This document shows, piece after piece, positions 46,351 through 57,841 of a stretch of DNA of 61,138 nt. The notes below the pieces were generated by a model that made no database searches, was not told the DNA's origin, and was given only the letters and a program-made list of their open reading frames with translations. The number at the start of each line of letters is the position of its first letter. The stretch's first letter is position 1. Source of the stretch: Thiohalocapsa marina. GTDB taxonomy: Bacteria > Pseudomonadota > Gammaproteobacteria > Chromatiales > Chromatiaceae. The translations under genes were made by a program, and so were the position numbers. The stretch lies in the NCBI RefSeq assembly GCF_008632335.1, contig NZ_VWXX01000020.1, positions 1 through 61,138 on the forward strand. Reading direction: 5' to 3'.

Positions 46351-48300
46351 TCAGCCGGGCACCTTGTCCAGTGGCGGTTGTGCCGCCGGCCGGAAACGCC
46401 GGCCCTCGCCCTGGAAGAAGCGCATGAAGAACTCGAACAGCACCAGCCGCGTGGTCTGAATGGCCACCACCAGGCCTTCCAGCAGTACCACGGCCAGATT
46501 GCCGACGATGACCACCAGCGCAGCGGCGACCAGGCTGTCCAGGCCGCTGGCCACGCCGACGATGGCGGATTGCAGCGCCGCGTGGGCCAGCGCGAAGGCC
46601 CCCACCCGGGCAAAGGACACGGTGTTCAGCAGCATCTGCAGCGTGCTTTCGAACTGCTGGCCAAGACCCGCCAGCAGCACCAGCGGATCCGGCCGGCGCC
46701 ACAGCCGGTTGCCGGTGCACAGCAGCACGCCGGCGACGGCCAGCCAGGCCCAGCGGACATCCAGCAGGGCCAGCAACAGGCCCCAGTAGGCCAGCAACTG
46801 GGCGGCGTCGGCCACGCCGGCGGAGCCGCCGGTGCCCCGCCAGCATGTCTGTAGGGTGTGCAGCAGGACCCCCAGGGTCAGGATCAGCGCGCCGGCGGCC
46901 ACCGGCACTGTCAGTACCAGCAGCGGGTCGTCGAACGGGTGCAGCCACAGCATTGGCATCAGGCCATGGAAGCCGAACAGGTCGCCGTAGACAAAGCCGA
47001 ACACAAGCGACGCAAACCCGCAGGCCAGCAGCAGCGGCCAAAGGCGGGTAAGCTTTCGCAGCAGCAGCGCGGCCAGCATGATGAGCGCGCCGTGACCGAC
47101 GTCACCGCACATGTAGCCGAACATCACCGGCACCAGCAATGCCACCCAGGTGGTCGGGTCTGCTTCGTGGATGCCCGGTACGCCGATGGCGTCGGCGAAT
47201 ATCTCGAACGGCTGCAGCCAGCGTGGATGGCGCATCAGGGTGGGCGAGGCCAGGTCTGCCGGCGGCGGGCGAAAGGCCAGCTCGGCGCGGATGCCCACCT
47301 CGCGCAGCGCCCGGTTCATCGGCTCGGCCTGGCGCTCCGCGCTCCAGCCGCTGATGTAGCAGACCTGGGCGTCGCAACGGATCTGCGCCGCGGTCTGCAG
47401 GAACCAGTCGATGCGCTCCAGCACGCCCAGGGCGCGGGCGACACCGCGTCGCTCGGCCAGGTCCGTCAGCGCCTGGCGTTGCTCCGCGGCCTGTGCCTCG
47501 GCCTGGTCGAGCCGCCGGCCGAGGACGGTCTCCGGCGCCGATGCGCCGAGTTCCGCCAGCCAGTCTGGCAGCTGCAGGCAGTGGCCGCCGGCGGCGACGG
47601 CCCGCTGGCAGAGCGCGGCGCGCTGGTCCGGTGTTGTCAGCAGCAGCGCACCGGTTGGGTCAAGGGCTGCTGGGTCGCCGCCCGCAGTGCGTGACGGATC
47701 GCGTGACGGGCCGTTCTGTGCACCGTGCAGCGTACCACCATGCGGTGGATCGCGTGACCGGCCCAGGGGCGACGCAGGGGGTGTGGCCAGTGGCCGCAGC
47801 AGTGCGGCCTCGGGCAGGTCAGGCGTTGCGGCCTGCGGTAGCACCAGGCAACAGCCGGTGATGACCGGGCCGGTCTGCTGCAGTCGATCCAGGGGCAGAC
47901 CCGAGGCGGCCACGGCCGGTAGCCAGGGTTGCCACCGGCGCAGCACCGTCAGTTGCGTCTCGATGCGTTCGAGCTGCCCCAGCAGTGGGCGGGCCTGGGC
48001 CTGCCAGTGTTCCAGCTGGCGCAGCGCGGCGCGGGCCGCAATCTCCAGCGGCAGGGTGCAGCAGCGCCGCTCGAACACCGGCGGCGGCCAGAAGCGACCG
48101 TGCGCGTCTGCCAGCCGGTGCCACTGGCGGCTGATCTCTTGCAGTGGTGCCAGTTCCGCCACCGCGCCGCTGTCGGCCGCGGCGCCGGTCCACTCGAACT
48201 GCACGCCGCCGCGCCGGGCCAAGGCCTCCAGTGCGTCGTGCGCATCGACCCTGGGCACCACCAGTTCGAACCAGCCCGCCGGGGCGGGATGCAGCCCCAT
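46351..48300 (-). CDS. V-type ATPase subunit I (a-subunit), orphan
   Basis: 649 residues. A long cytosolic N-terminal half, then about seven membrane helices. The essential arginine region is present as NTVSFARVGAFALAHAAL, with FGYMCGDVGHG and FGFVYGDLFGFHG typical of NtpI. A 60-residue low-complexity insertion (about 180-240) is partly made of two near-identical 17-bp repeats. No other ATPase subunit is in the window: neighbours are convergent photolyase-like and divergent GGDEF genes. ATG 48300 has GAGG 5 bases upstream. Confidence 0.88.
   Translation of the reverse strand: MGLHPAPAGWFELVVPRVDAHDALEALARRGGVQFEWTGAAADSGAVAELAPLQEISRQWHRLADAHGRFWPPPVFERRCCTLPLEIAARAALRQLEHWQAQARPLLGQLERIETQLTVLRRWQPWLPAVAASGLPLDRLQQTGPVITGCCLVLPQAATPDLPEAALLRPLATPPASPLGRSRDPPHGGTLHGAQNGPSRDPSRTAGGDPAALDPTGALLLTTPDQRAALCQRAVAAGGHCLQLPDWLAELGASAPETVLGRRLDQAEAQAAEQRQALTDLAERRGVARALGVLERIDWFLQTAAQIRCDAQVCYISGWSAERQAEPMNRALREVGIRAELAFRPPPADLASPTLMRHPRWLQPFEIFADAIGVPGIHEADPTTWVALLVPVMFGYMCGDVGHGALIMLAALLLRKLTRLWPLLLACGFASLVFGFVYGDLFGFHGLMPMLWLHPFDDPLLVLTVPVAAGALILTLGVLLHTLQTCWRGTGGSAGVADAAQLLAYWGLLLALLDVRWAWLAVAGVLLCTGNRLWRRPDPLVLLAGLGQQFESTLQMLLNTVSFARVGAFALAHAALQSAIVGVASGLDSLVAAALVVIVGNLAVVLLEGLVVAIQTTRLVLFEFFMRFFQGEGRRFRPAAQPPLDKVPG
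47697..47763 (-). repeat. two 17-bp direct repeats inside the subunit I gene
   Basis: GGATCGCGTGACGGGCC (47697-47713) and the same with one change (47747-47763) are 50 bp apart and in frame, encoding two SRDP-containing segments in a non-conserved linker. This looks like an in-frame repeat insertion tolerated by the protein. Confidence 0.6.
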
Positions 48301-49953
48301 GATCACCTCGCGCAGGGTTGTTGTTCTCCCTGCCTTTCAGTGTAGTCGGCTCCGGCGTCAATGCCGGCGGATGGAGGCTGAAAGCGAAAATTCAGCTGCC
48401 TCTTCCACTGGTATTTCACCCCGAATTATGCGATTGTCTGACCGGGTACTCACAGTGCACGGCATGCGCAAGATGAGCAGCGACAAACTCGAGATCGGGT
48501 TCGACGCCATCCCTCGGGCCGTTGGCGTCGACACGGGTTGCGAAGTCATCGACGCGCAGCACCGACAACTGATCCAACTGCTCAACAGCCTGGCCGCCGA
48601 CTTCATGGCCGCCACCACCGGGGACTTCGACCTCGCCATCGATCGCATCCTGCAGCGCAGCGGCGACTTCTTCGGCGCCGATCGGGCCTACGTCTTCCTG
48701 AAGCAGGGGGACGGCACGTTGGTGAGCAACACCCACGAATGGTGCCGCGACGGGATCGAGCCGCAGATCGACGTGTTGCAGAACGTGCCCATCGACGCGA
48801 CCCCCTGGTGGTGGGCGCAGATCAAAGCGCACGAGCACCTGTTGATCCCGGATGTCAAGGCCATGCCGGCGGAGGCCGCGCTGGAGCGGTCGGTGCTGGA
48901 GCCCTTGGGCATCCAGTCGCTGTGCGTCTTTCCGGTGCGGCAGCAGGACGAGATCGTCGGCTTCGTGGGCTTCGACGCAGTGCGCGCGCAGCGTGACTGG
49001 ACTGCCGATGTGGTGGAGTTCGGCATCACCACCGGCAAGCTGATCGCCATCGCCCTGGAGCGCAGCCGCATGCATCAGGCGCTGCAGGAGAGTGAACGGC
49101 GCTATCGCACCCTGTTCGAGTCCCTGGCGGACGCGGTCATCGTCACCGACAGCCAGAGCCGTCGCATCACCGACGCGAACCGTCAGGCGGTGGCGCTAAC
49201 GGGCTGGACGAAGGCCGAACTGCGCTCGCGCACGCTGACCGACCTGTCGCCGCCGGAGCTGGTGGAGCAGGTGCGCCGGCAATTTGCGACCTTCAGCGCC
49301 ACCGATCAGGTGATGATGGCCGAACTGCTGGTGCAGCACCGCGACGGCCATCGCATCCCGGTCGAGATCCACAGCGCCGGACACTATGTCGCCGGCGGCC
49401 GCTCGATGACCGTCGGTGTGCTGCGCGACATCAGCGAGCGCAAGCGCGTCGAGCGGCAGATCCTGCACATGGCGCAGCACGACGCGCTGACCGATCTGCC
49501 CAACCGCGCGCTGTTCGGCCACCTGGTGGAATCGGTCCTGTCTGTGGCCCTGCGAGACCGCAGCCGGTTTGCGCTCTTGTTCGTGGACCTGGACGACCTG
49601 AAGCCGGTAAACGACCGTTTCGGTCACGGCTGCGGCGACGTGCTGTTGAAGGAGATCGCCACGCGCATCCGGCGCAATCTGCGGGCGTCCGATACGCCGG
49701 CGCGCATCGGCGGCGACGAGTTCGTGATCCTGGTGCGCAACTTGGGTGGCCGGCGCGATGCCGTGAACGTGGCCGAGAAGATCCGGGCCGCGATCGCCAT
49801 CCCCTACGCCATCGAGGAGCAGATGCTGCAGCCCTCGGCCAGCATCGGCATCGCGCTCTTCCCCGAGCATGGCCAGGATGTGTTTACGCTGGTTCAGCGG
49901 GCGGACAAGGCCATGTACCGGGTGAAGGCGGCGGGCAAGAACGGCATTGCCGT

Positions 49954-51273
<1,320 letters not shown>

Positions 51274-51314
51274 GGGGTTGGGACTCGTGTGCTGGAAGAG
51301 GGATCTGGTACGGC

Positions 51315-53474
51315 CTATGTGCTGGCCTGTGCGGTAGCCTGTTCACCGGCCTGTTCACTGGCCTGTTCACTGGCCTGTTCACTGGCCTGTTCACTGACTT
51401 GGGCCTGAATCGCCGTGATTGTCACGGTGTTGACGATATCGGTCACGGTGCAGCCGCGGCTGAGGTCGTTGACCGGCTTGTTCAGGCCCTGCAGCACCGG
51501 CCCGATGGCCACGGCGCCGGCGCTGCGTTGCACCGCCTTGTAGGTATTGTTGCCGGTGTTGAGGTCCGGGAAGATGAACACCGTGGCGTGGCCCGCCACC
51601 TCGCTGTCGGGCATCTTCGAGCGGGCGACACTGGCATCGACGGCGGCGTCGTACTGGATCGGCCCCTCGAGCTTGAGGTCCGGGCGCCGCGCGCGGGCAA
51701 TGCGCACTGCCTCGCGCACCCGCTCCACGTCCTCGCCCTTGCCGGACTGCCCGGTGGAGTAGGACAACATCGCCACCCGCGGCTCGATGCCGAAGGCCGC
51801 CGCGGTGCCGGCGGACGTGATGGCGATGTCCGCCAGTTCCTCGGAACTGGGGTTGGGGTTAACGGCGCAGTCGCCATACACGAGCACCCGGTCCGCCAGG
51901 CACATGAAGAAGACACTGGAGACCAGTCGGGTGCCGGGCCGGGTCTTGATGGTCTCGAATGCCGGGCGAATGGTGTGCTGGGTGGTGTGCACCGCGCCAG
52001 ACACCATGCCGTCGGCGTCGCCATTGTGCACCATCAGGGTGCCGAAGTAGCTGACATCCTCCAGCGCGTCGAAGGCCATCTGCTCCGAGATGCCCTTGTG
52101 CTTGCGCAATTCGAAGTAGATGTCTGCGTAGCGCTTGCGCGTGGGCGACGTCTGCGGGTCGATGATGTCGACGCCGTCCAGCTTCAGGCCCAGCTCTCCG
52201 GCGCGGCGCTGGATCTTGTCCGGATCGCCCAGCAGGGTCAGGTCGGCGACACCGCGCAGGGTCAGGATCTCGGCGGCACGCAGGATGCGCTCGTCGTGGC
52301 CCTCGGGCAGCACGATGCGCTTGCGCTGGGCCTTGGCGCGGTGGATCAGCTGGTATTCGAACATCAGCGGCGTCATGCGCACGGACTGGTGCAGCGCGAC
52401 GCGCTGTTGCAGGTCCTTGATCTCCACATGCCGCTCGAACACGCCCAGGGCCGCAGCGATCTTGCGGTCGTCGCCGGGCAGGATAGTGGATTCCACGCGG
52501 TTCACCGCCAGGGCGGTGCGGAAGGTGTCCGCCTGTGTGCTCAAGATGGCCACCTTGTTGCGCCGCAGGCCGTCGAGCAGGCGCTGCACATTGTCCGCCG
52601 GCCGCAGTCCGCCGGTCAGCAGCAGGCCGGCGACGCGCGGGAAGGACGCCGACACGTCCGCGGCCAGACTGGCCAGGATGATGTCGCTGCGATCACCGGG
52701 GGTGATGATCAGGCAGCCGTCTTCGACATAGTTGAGGAAGTCCGGCACTTCCATGGCGGCGATGAGATAGCTGCCCACCACCTGGTTCAGCGCATCCGCG
52801 TCACCGCACAGGCCTTCCGCGCTCAACGCCTGGCCGATCTCGCCGATGGTGGGCCGGGCCAGGGCCTCGTTCTCCGGCAGTACGTAGAGCATCTCGGTGT
52901 CCGGAAAGACGGCGCGGGCACGCCGTTGCACCAGATCGACGAATTCCGGGTTGACCCCGTTGATGACGGTGGCCAGCAGGTCGACGCGGCGGTCCAGCAT
53001 GGACTCGTGGGCGATGTGCACTGCATGCAGCGCGGACTCCGGGTTGCGGCCGAAGCCCTTGACCACCACCACGATGGCGCAGCCGAAGTTGTTCGCCAGG
53101 TCGGCGTTGAAGTCGAACTCCAGTGACGGTACCAGGCCGTCGTAGTCGGTGCCGGCGCAGAGCACGATGTCGCACTTCTCGTCCAGCAGCATGTATTTGT
53201 TCAGGATCAGCTTCAGCAGCTCGTCGTAGTGGCCGCCGGCCACCAGCTCGCTGGCCATCTCGGCGGTGCAGCCGTATAGCTGCTCCACCGGAAACGGCAG
53301 ATCATAGCGGGCGCGGATGAGATTGGTCAGGTCGTCGTCCTGGACGCTGCCGCTGACGATCGGACGGAAGAAGCCCACGCGTCTGTTGATCGAGGACAGG
53401 AGCTCCATGAACCCCAGCACCACGACGGATTTGCCACTGCCTGCGCCTGCACCGGCGATGTAGATACTCTGCAT
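51315..53474 (-). CDS. pta: phosphate acetyltransferase (long, DRTGG-containing form)
   Basis: 719 residues. N-terminal P-loop-like domain (GAGAGSGKSVVVLG), a DRTGG domain in the middle (GCLIITPGDRSDIILASL), and the C-terminal catalytic PTA_PTB domain (LPEGHDERILRAAEILT, VSGAVHTTQHTIRPAF, FPDLNTGNNTYKAVQ, SRGCTVTDIVNT). Forms acetyl phosphate from acetyl-CoA, then hands it to AckA. ATG 53474 is the family start. The last 25 residues are an SEQA repeat encoded by a 12-bp minisatellite, an odd tail. Confidence 0.95.
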   Translation of the reverse strand: MQSIYIAGAGAGSGKSVVVLGFMELLSSINRRVGFFRPIVSGSVQDDDLTNLIRARYDLPFPVEQLYGCTAEMASELVAGGHYDELLKLILNKYMLLDEKCDIVLCAGTDYDGLVPSLEFDFNADLANNFGCAIVVVVKGFGRNPESALHAVHIAHESMLDRRVDLLATVINGVNPEFVDLVQRRARAVFPDTEMLYVLPENEALARPTIGEIGQALSAEGLCGDADALNQVVGSYLIAAMEVPDFLNYVEDGCLIITPGDRSDIILASLAADVSASFPRVAGLLLTGGLRPADNVQRLLDGLRRNKVAILSTQADTFRTALAVNRVESTILPGDDRKIAAALGVFERHVEIKDLQQRVALHQSVRMTPLMFEYQLIHRAKAQRKRIVLPEGHDERILRAAEILTLRGVADLTLLGDPDKIQRRAGELGLKLDGVDIIDPQTSPTRKRYADIYFELRKHKGISEQMAFDALEDVSYFGTLMVHNGDADGMVSGAVHTTQHTIRPAFETIKTRPGTRLVSSVFFMCLADRVLVYGDCAVNPNPSSEELADIAITSAGTAAAFGIEPRVAMLSYSTGQSGKGEDVERVREAVRIARARRPDLKLEGPIQYDAAVDASVARSKMPDSEVAGHATVFIFPDLNTGNNTYKAVQRSAGAVAIGPVLQGLNKPVNDLSRGCTVTDIVNTVTITAIQAQVSEQASEQASEQASEQAGEQATAQAST
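51337..51396 (-). repeat. five 12-bp tandem repeats at the 3' end of pta
   Basis: GCCTGTTCACTG repeated five times (first unit CCG at the end), in frame with pta, encoding repeated Ser-Glu-Gln-Ala. Copy number changes would keep the frame, so this tract may be polymorphic. Confidence 0.9.
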
Positions 53475-53660
53475 CGAAATACCCTGATCGAATGAGGTTG
53501 GTCGGACGACGTGGCCGGGGCCCGCGCTGGCTCGACGCATGGATGATGCCGGAAAACCGGATAACGCGTGTTACGAGGTGTTTACAGGCGCGCCGCATCT
53601 GGTCGAGACTATGCACACACGAGAGCAGGTCCGGCGCACTCAAGACGGGGAGGGCGAACC

Positions 53661-54107
53661 ATGTCCACTTGTATCCGGTGTCCGAGCACGACGCACCTTG
53701 GCCGGCTGTTGGCCTGCCTGGGGCTTCTGCTCGCGCCCGCGGCGTTTGCGCAGACCCAGGTATATCGGTGTACGGCCCCGGACGGCTCCGTGGAGTTCCG
53801 CCAGCAGCAATGTGCCGCGCGCGACACTGCCCGCCAAGTGGAGATCGAGGATCAGCGTACCGGCTGGACACCTCCCTCACCCCCGGAAGAGACCGCGCCG
53901 CCCCCCGAGCGAACCCGGTCGCGGGCATCCGGCACCGCCGCCCGCGATGCGGCAGCGCAGAGACAGGCCGAGCGCTGTCTGGCCAAACGCCAGCAGATCG
54001 AGCGCGTGAACGCCCAGCTGCGCGCAGGCTACAAGGCCGACCAAGGGGTCAAGCTGCGCCGTAGACGTGCCGAGTATGAAGACTACCTGCGTCAGTTCTG
54101 TCGTTGA
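53661..54107 (+). CDS. DUF4124 periplasmic protein
   Basis: 148 residues. Signal peptide 1-30, then a DUF4124 domain (VYRCTAPDGSVEFRQQQC), a Pro/Arg-rich linker and a helical, charged C-terminal part ending in a Cys (YLRQFC). DUF4124 is a small envelope domain without known function. ATG 53661 follows GGGAGGG. Confidence 0.85.
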   Translation: MSTCIRCPSTTHLGRLLACLGLLLAPAAFAQTQVYRCTAPDGSVEFRQQQCAARDTARQVEIEDQRTGWTPPSPPEETAPPPERTRSRASGTAARDAAAQRQAERCLAKRQQIERVNAQLRAGYKADQGVKLRRRRAEYEDYLRQFCR

Positions 54108-54319
54108 CCGCGGACGAGGGTTGCATCGTGCAGCACGTCTGTCATCCTCATCAAGCCCACCATGATGCGGCAAGCGTGCCGGGCGTCGCAATGGCCGGTA
54201 TCCGATGCTCAATATTGCTAAACCTCATGAGTCGGAGGGTTAGGCTAGGAAAGGCATCGGCATCATGGTCAAAGTTCATATACTGTCACTGCTTTGGTTT
54301 CAGATAGGTTTTCCAGCCC

Positions 54320-55777
54320 ATGACCCAGCTTTTGTCCCTGTCCCGTGCGGCCCGACTGGCCGGTGTCACCCGCGCGGAGTTGCAACGGCGCATCCGCGGC
54401 GGTGAAATCCAGACCTTCGAGGGTGAGGTGGCGGTGTCCGACCTGCTGCGGGTCTACCCCCGGGTCAGTCTGGAGAAGACCGGTATGCTGGAGCGAGTGG
54501 AGCGCATCAAGGCCCGGGCGGTGCCGCGCACGTCGCAGGATGACACCGTGTTGCCGAGTGCCGAGGTGTTGCTGTCGCGTATCCGGTCCCTGAGCGAGGC
54601 GCTGACGCACAAGGTGGCGCTGGTGGATGCCCAGGAGGCGCTGCTGGAAGAGCTGCGCCAACGCCTCGCTGCCCTGGCGCCGACGTGTGACGCGGCCGAG
54701 GCCGGAGCCCTGGGCGACTGGCTCGACCGGCGCCGGGCGGAGATCGCCGCGCAACCGGTGGACGAGGGCCGTACCCAACTGCTTGCCAAGGACACTTTCC
54801 TGCGCATCATGTCAGCCAGCGTGAAGATCATCCCCAGCGGTCACGAATTCTTCGTCGACGGTACCGAGTCCATCCTTGATGCGGCAGTTCGTTCCGGGCT
54901 GCGGCTGAGCTACGGCTGTTCCAGCGGCAATTGCGGCGAGTGCAAGGCGCGGGTGGTCTCCGGCGAGGTGTGGAAGCTGGGCGAGCACGACTATGTGCTG
55001 AGCGAGCGTGAGAAGCAGATGGGCTATGTGCTGACCTGCTGCAACACCGCTGTTACTGATGTGGTGCTGGAGGCGGCGGAGGCCCGTTCGGCGGCGGACC
55101 TGCCGGAGCAGCAGATCCAGGCGCAGATCCGCAAGCTGGAGCCGGACTCGGACACCCTGCTGCAACTGCACGTACAGACCCCGCGGACCCAGACCCTGCG
55201 CTTCATGGCCGGGCAGCAGGCGCGGCTGCAACTGGAGAGCGGCGCTTCGGCACAACTGCCCATTGCCAGCTGCCCCTGCAACGGGCGCAACCTGCAGTTC
55301 TCGGTGCGTCTGGGCGAGGATGCCTTCAGCCGCGAACTCTTCAGCCAGGCGAAGGCGCGCCAGCGGATCGATCTGGCAGGGCCCTACGGCCGTTTCGTGC
55401 TTCGGGAAGAGGCCACCGAGCCGGCGGTGTTCGTTGCGGTGGGCGACGGCATCGCGCCGATCAAGAGCCTGATCGAGCATGCCATCTCCATCGATAACGT
55501 GGTCGGTTTCCACCTCTACTGGACGGTGGCGGCGGACGACGGCCACCATTACCGGCGCTGGTGTCGTGCGCTGAGGGAGTCGCTTGACAACTTCGCCTTC
55601 ACCCCCCTGGTGGAGGCCGATGCCGATGATCTCCTGGCCCTGCTGCGTGCGGACCTGAGCGACCTTGCCGATGTATACTACTACCTGGCCGGCGAGGCCA
55701 GTTTGCTGCATGGCCTGCGCCGGCGACTGCTCGATCTGGGGGTGGCGGAGGAGCGGATTGCGCTGGAGGTCCTGTAG
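54320..55777 (+). CDS. 2Fe-2S ferredoxin-flavin reductase with N-terminal HTH-like segment
   Basis: 485 residues in three parts. Residues 1-50 (LSRAARLAGVTRAELQRRI...VAVSDLLRVYP) look like a MerR/excisionase-type HTH. After a helical linker (50-165) comes a plant-type 2Fe-2S ferredoxin domain (CSSGNCGECKARV...LTCC). The C-terminal 240 residues are an FAD/NAD(P) reductase (GPYGRFVLRE, VAVGDGIAPIKSL). Electron transfer from NAD(P)H is likely; the acceptor is unknown. The HTH is unusual on such an enzyme. Confidence 0.82.
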   Translation: MTQLLSLSRAARLAGVTRAELQRRIRGGEIQTFEGEVAVSDLLRVYPRVSLEKTGMLERVERIKARAVPRTSQDDTVLPSAEVLLSRIRSLSEALTHKVALVDAQEALLEELRQRLAALAPTCDAAEAGALGDWLDRRRAEIAAQPVDEGRTQLLAKDTFLRIMSASVKIIPSGHEFFVDGTESILDAAVRSGLRLSYGCSSGNCGECKARVVSGEVWKLGEHDYVLSEREKQMGYVLTCCNTAVTDVVLEAAEARSAADLPEQQIQAQIRKLEPDSDTLLQLHVQTPRTQTLRFMAGQQARLQLESGASAQLPIASCPCNGRNLQFSVRLGEDAFSRELFSQAKARQRIDLAGPYGRFVLREEATEPAVFVAVGDGIAPIKSLIEHAISIDNVVGFHLYWTVAADDGHHYRRWCRALRESLDNFAFTPLVEADADDLLALLRADLSDLADVYYYLAGEASLLHGLRRRLLDLGVAEERIALEVL

Positions 55778-55794
55778 TGAGGGCCGCCGCGGAA

Positions 55795-55905
55795 GGTTCA
55801 GCCGGTCGGTTGACAGGGTGTTTGGCTGTTTGGCCGGTTTGCCAGTTGGTTCGCCGATGGGTTGGCCGATCGACCGGCTGGCCGGGTCGTTGGCCTACCG
55901 GGCGA
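55795..55905. repeat. degenerate GGTTGGCCG tract
   Basis: About 110 bp of imperfect GGTTTGGCCGG-like units between the reductase gene and the small minus-strand gene; no credible coding sense. Confidence 0.45.
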
Positions 55906-55909
55906 TCGG

Positions 55910-56101
55910 TCAGGCGGCCAGCCCTTCGGGCGGCTGGCGCTCCTGTCGCGACGGCAGAAAGACCGTACCCTTGCCGAAGCGGTGGATGGCCTCGTTGCGT
56001 ACCCAGGCGGGCGCCCGGTGATAGAAACGCACATAGGTGAAGCCGCAATCGCCCCGTTCGATGGAGGCCACCCAGTCGGAAAATTCTTCTTTGCTGCTCA
56101 T
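55910..56101 (-). CDS. small hypothetical protein (63 aa)
   Basis: MSSKEEFSDWVASIERGDCG, then FTYVRFYHRAPAWVRNEAI and a short tail. Strong ribosome site (AAGGGGAG, 5 bases before ATG 56101), so it is likely real. No membrane helix; no family recognised. It sits between two plus-strand genes. Confidence 0.62.
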   Translation of the reverse strand: MSSKEEFSDWVASIERGDCGFTYVRFYHRAPAWVRNEAIHRFGKGTVFLPSRQERQPPEGLAA

Positions 56102-56452
56102 TGTCACTCCCCTTCGTCTTGTTTCCTTGGTTCCTGCCCGTTCCGTACGAGCGTTCGGTTCTCGCGTGAGGGCATTTGGCGCACACGCCAGGGCATATTA
56201 TTAAGGCTTCGTGGAATTTTCTTCAACTACAGTTGTGTGACGTCGACAGGCTCGAATTTCGTTCAACTGTCAGGCCCCATAATTCTCGGCAAAGTTCCCG
56301 ACCGTCATGCGGATGTGCACGCAAGGTGCCGCACGTCGGGCTCGACAACGGAAGATTCGTCATGCACCCTGACAGGCTGACCTGAGACGGGCATCCCGAC
56401 CGTCACCGCAACACGGCACGGATTTAGATTCAGCTCAAATGGTATCCCTCAC
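56102..56452. other. 351-bp intergenic region
   Basis: Divergent spacer between the 63-residue gene and the SPOR-domain gene; AT content is above average. I see no gene, clear promoter or repeat in it. Confidence 0.5.
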
Positions 56453-57841
56453 ATGGCGACATCCAGCGACCCCGGGGCGCGTCCGGACAGTCCGGGCGAT
56501 CCAGACACCATGCCCGATTTCACCGCGGTCTTGAAGAAAGAGGCCAAGGCGAACGACTCCGTGAAGAACGACGCCGGGAAGAACGACGCCAGCCCCGAGT
56601 CGCCGGCTGCGGACACCATGCGCGACTTCGAGAAATCCCTGGTGGAGCGCATTGCGGATGTCGATGACGAGCGTCGGCGCACCAGCACACAAGTGCGCAA
56701 GGCGCTGGCGGCGCACCGCGACGAGGTAGATGACTTCCTGCGCGGTGATCGGCAACTGGTGCTCTTTGCGGCCGCGTTGTCCGCGGTCTCCCTTGTGGTG
56801 GTGCTCTGGCTGGTGCTCGGCGGAACGGGCCGTTACGACGGTGTCTATCAACGCCTTGTCGAGGCGGAGCGGCAACTCGCCGCGGTCGAACAGCAGCTGG
56901 CTGCGCTTGCGTCCGAGTCGGCTTCATTGGCTGAAACGGCAATCGCAGCGGCCGCCGAGACGGCGTCAGGACCAGTGCCGGAATTGGCAGAACTGGGCCG
57001 GCGCGTCGAGGACCTCACAGCCGCACTGGATGACCTGAGCGCACAACGGCAGGTGGCAGAAGGTGAGGTGCAACGGCAACTGACCCAGATCGAGCAGCGC
57101 ATGGAGCAGATCCGCGGCGCTGCCGCCGGTCAGCGCGATGGCAGCCACTCTGCTGGCCAGGCGCTGGAGCAACGCCTGGCGAGCGACGCGGCGCAGGTGC
57201 GCGAGACGCTGGCGGCGCTCGAGCGCCGCCTGGGGGCACTGGAGCAGCGCCTGACGGGCGATGCCGAGACGCTGATCGCCCTTGATGGGCGTCTGGATAC
57301 GCTGGAACAGCAGCTGTCGGACGATGTCACGCAACAGGGCGAGACGCTGGCGGCCCTTGAAGGGCGGCTCGATTCGCTGGATGCGCAAATGCGCGCAGAG
57401 TTCCAGCGTCCCGCGGTGTCCGCAGGATCCGGGCCATCCGCCGACCAGGCCGTCGCGCCGTCCGCCGATGAGTCCGTCCGGACCGATGCACCAGAAGGCG
57501 TGGTTTCCCTGCCCGGTGACGAGCCGATGCTGATTCTGGATGCCCCGCACGTGGCCCTGCAGCTGGTGGGTTATCACAATCGGGCCGATCTGGACCGGTT
57601 CGTCGCCGCCCACAGGCTGCCGCAGACGCTCTATCTGCGTCGCGAACCCTATCAGGACCGCCCGGGATACTCGCTGATCTACGGGCTGTACCCGGACGCG
57701 GCGACCGCGAACAGCGTCCGCTCGACCTTGCCGGAACCCCTGCGGCAACTGGATCACTGGTTGCGGGAACTGCCGGCGGGCACCGAACTGCAGCGCCTGC
57801 GCGGTAGCGACCCGCCTCCGGCCCCGCCGCCTGCCTCTTGA
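56453..57841 (+). CDS. SPOR-domain membrane protein with coiled coil
   Basis: 462 residues: charged, disordered N-terminus (1-95), one membrane helix (LVLFAAALSAVSLVVVLWLVLGG is split here as LVLFAAALSAVS and LVVVLWLVLGG), a long periplasmic coiled coil (about 130-330, heptad-rich QxLxALExRL repeats) and a C-terminal SPOR domain (VALQLVGYHNRADLDRFVAAH, YSLIYGLYPDA). SPOR domains bind denuded septal peptidoglycan, so a role in division or envelope maintenance is likely. Confidence 0.82.
   Translation: MATSSDPGARPDSPGDPDTMPDFTAVLKKEAKANDSVKNDAGKNDASPESPAADTMRDFEKSLVERIADVDDERRRTSTQVRKALAAHRDEVDDFLRGDRQLVLFAAALSAVSLVVVLWLVLGGTGRYDGVYQRLVEAERQLAAVEQQLAALASESASLAETAIAAAAETASGPVPELAELGRRVEDLTAALDDLSAQRQVAEGEVQRQLTQIEQRMEQIRGAAAGQRDGSHSAGQALEQRLASDAAQVRETLAALERRLGALEQRLTGDAETLIALDGRLDTLEQQLSDDVTQQGETLAALEGRLDSLDAQMRAEFQRPAVSAGSGPSADQAVAPSADESVRTDAPEGVVSLPGDEPMLILDAPHVALQLVGYHNRADLDRFVAAHRLPQTLYLRREPYQDRPGYSLIYGLYPDAATANSVRSTLPEPLRQLDHWLRELPAGTELQRLRGSDPPPAPPPAS

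Noticed and set aside
47411-48460. Upstream extension of the GGDEF frame through the V-ATPase gene
   Set aside because: Ser/Arg/Pro-rich shadow of the minus-strand gene; conserved domains start after 48500.
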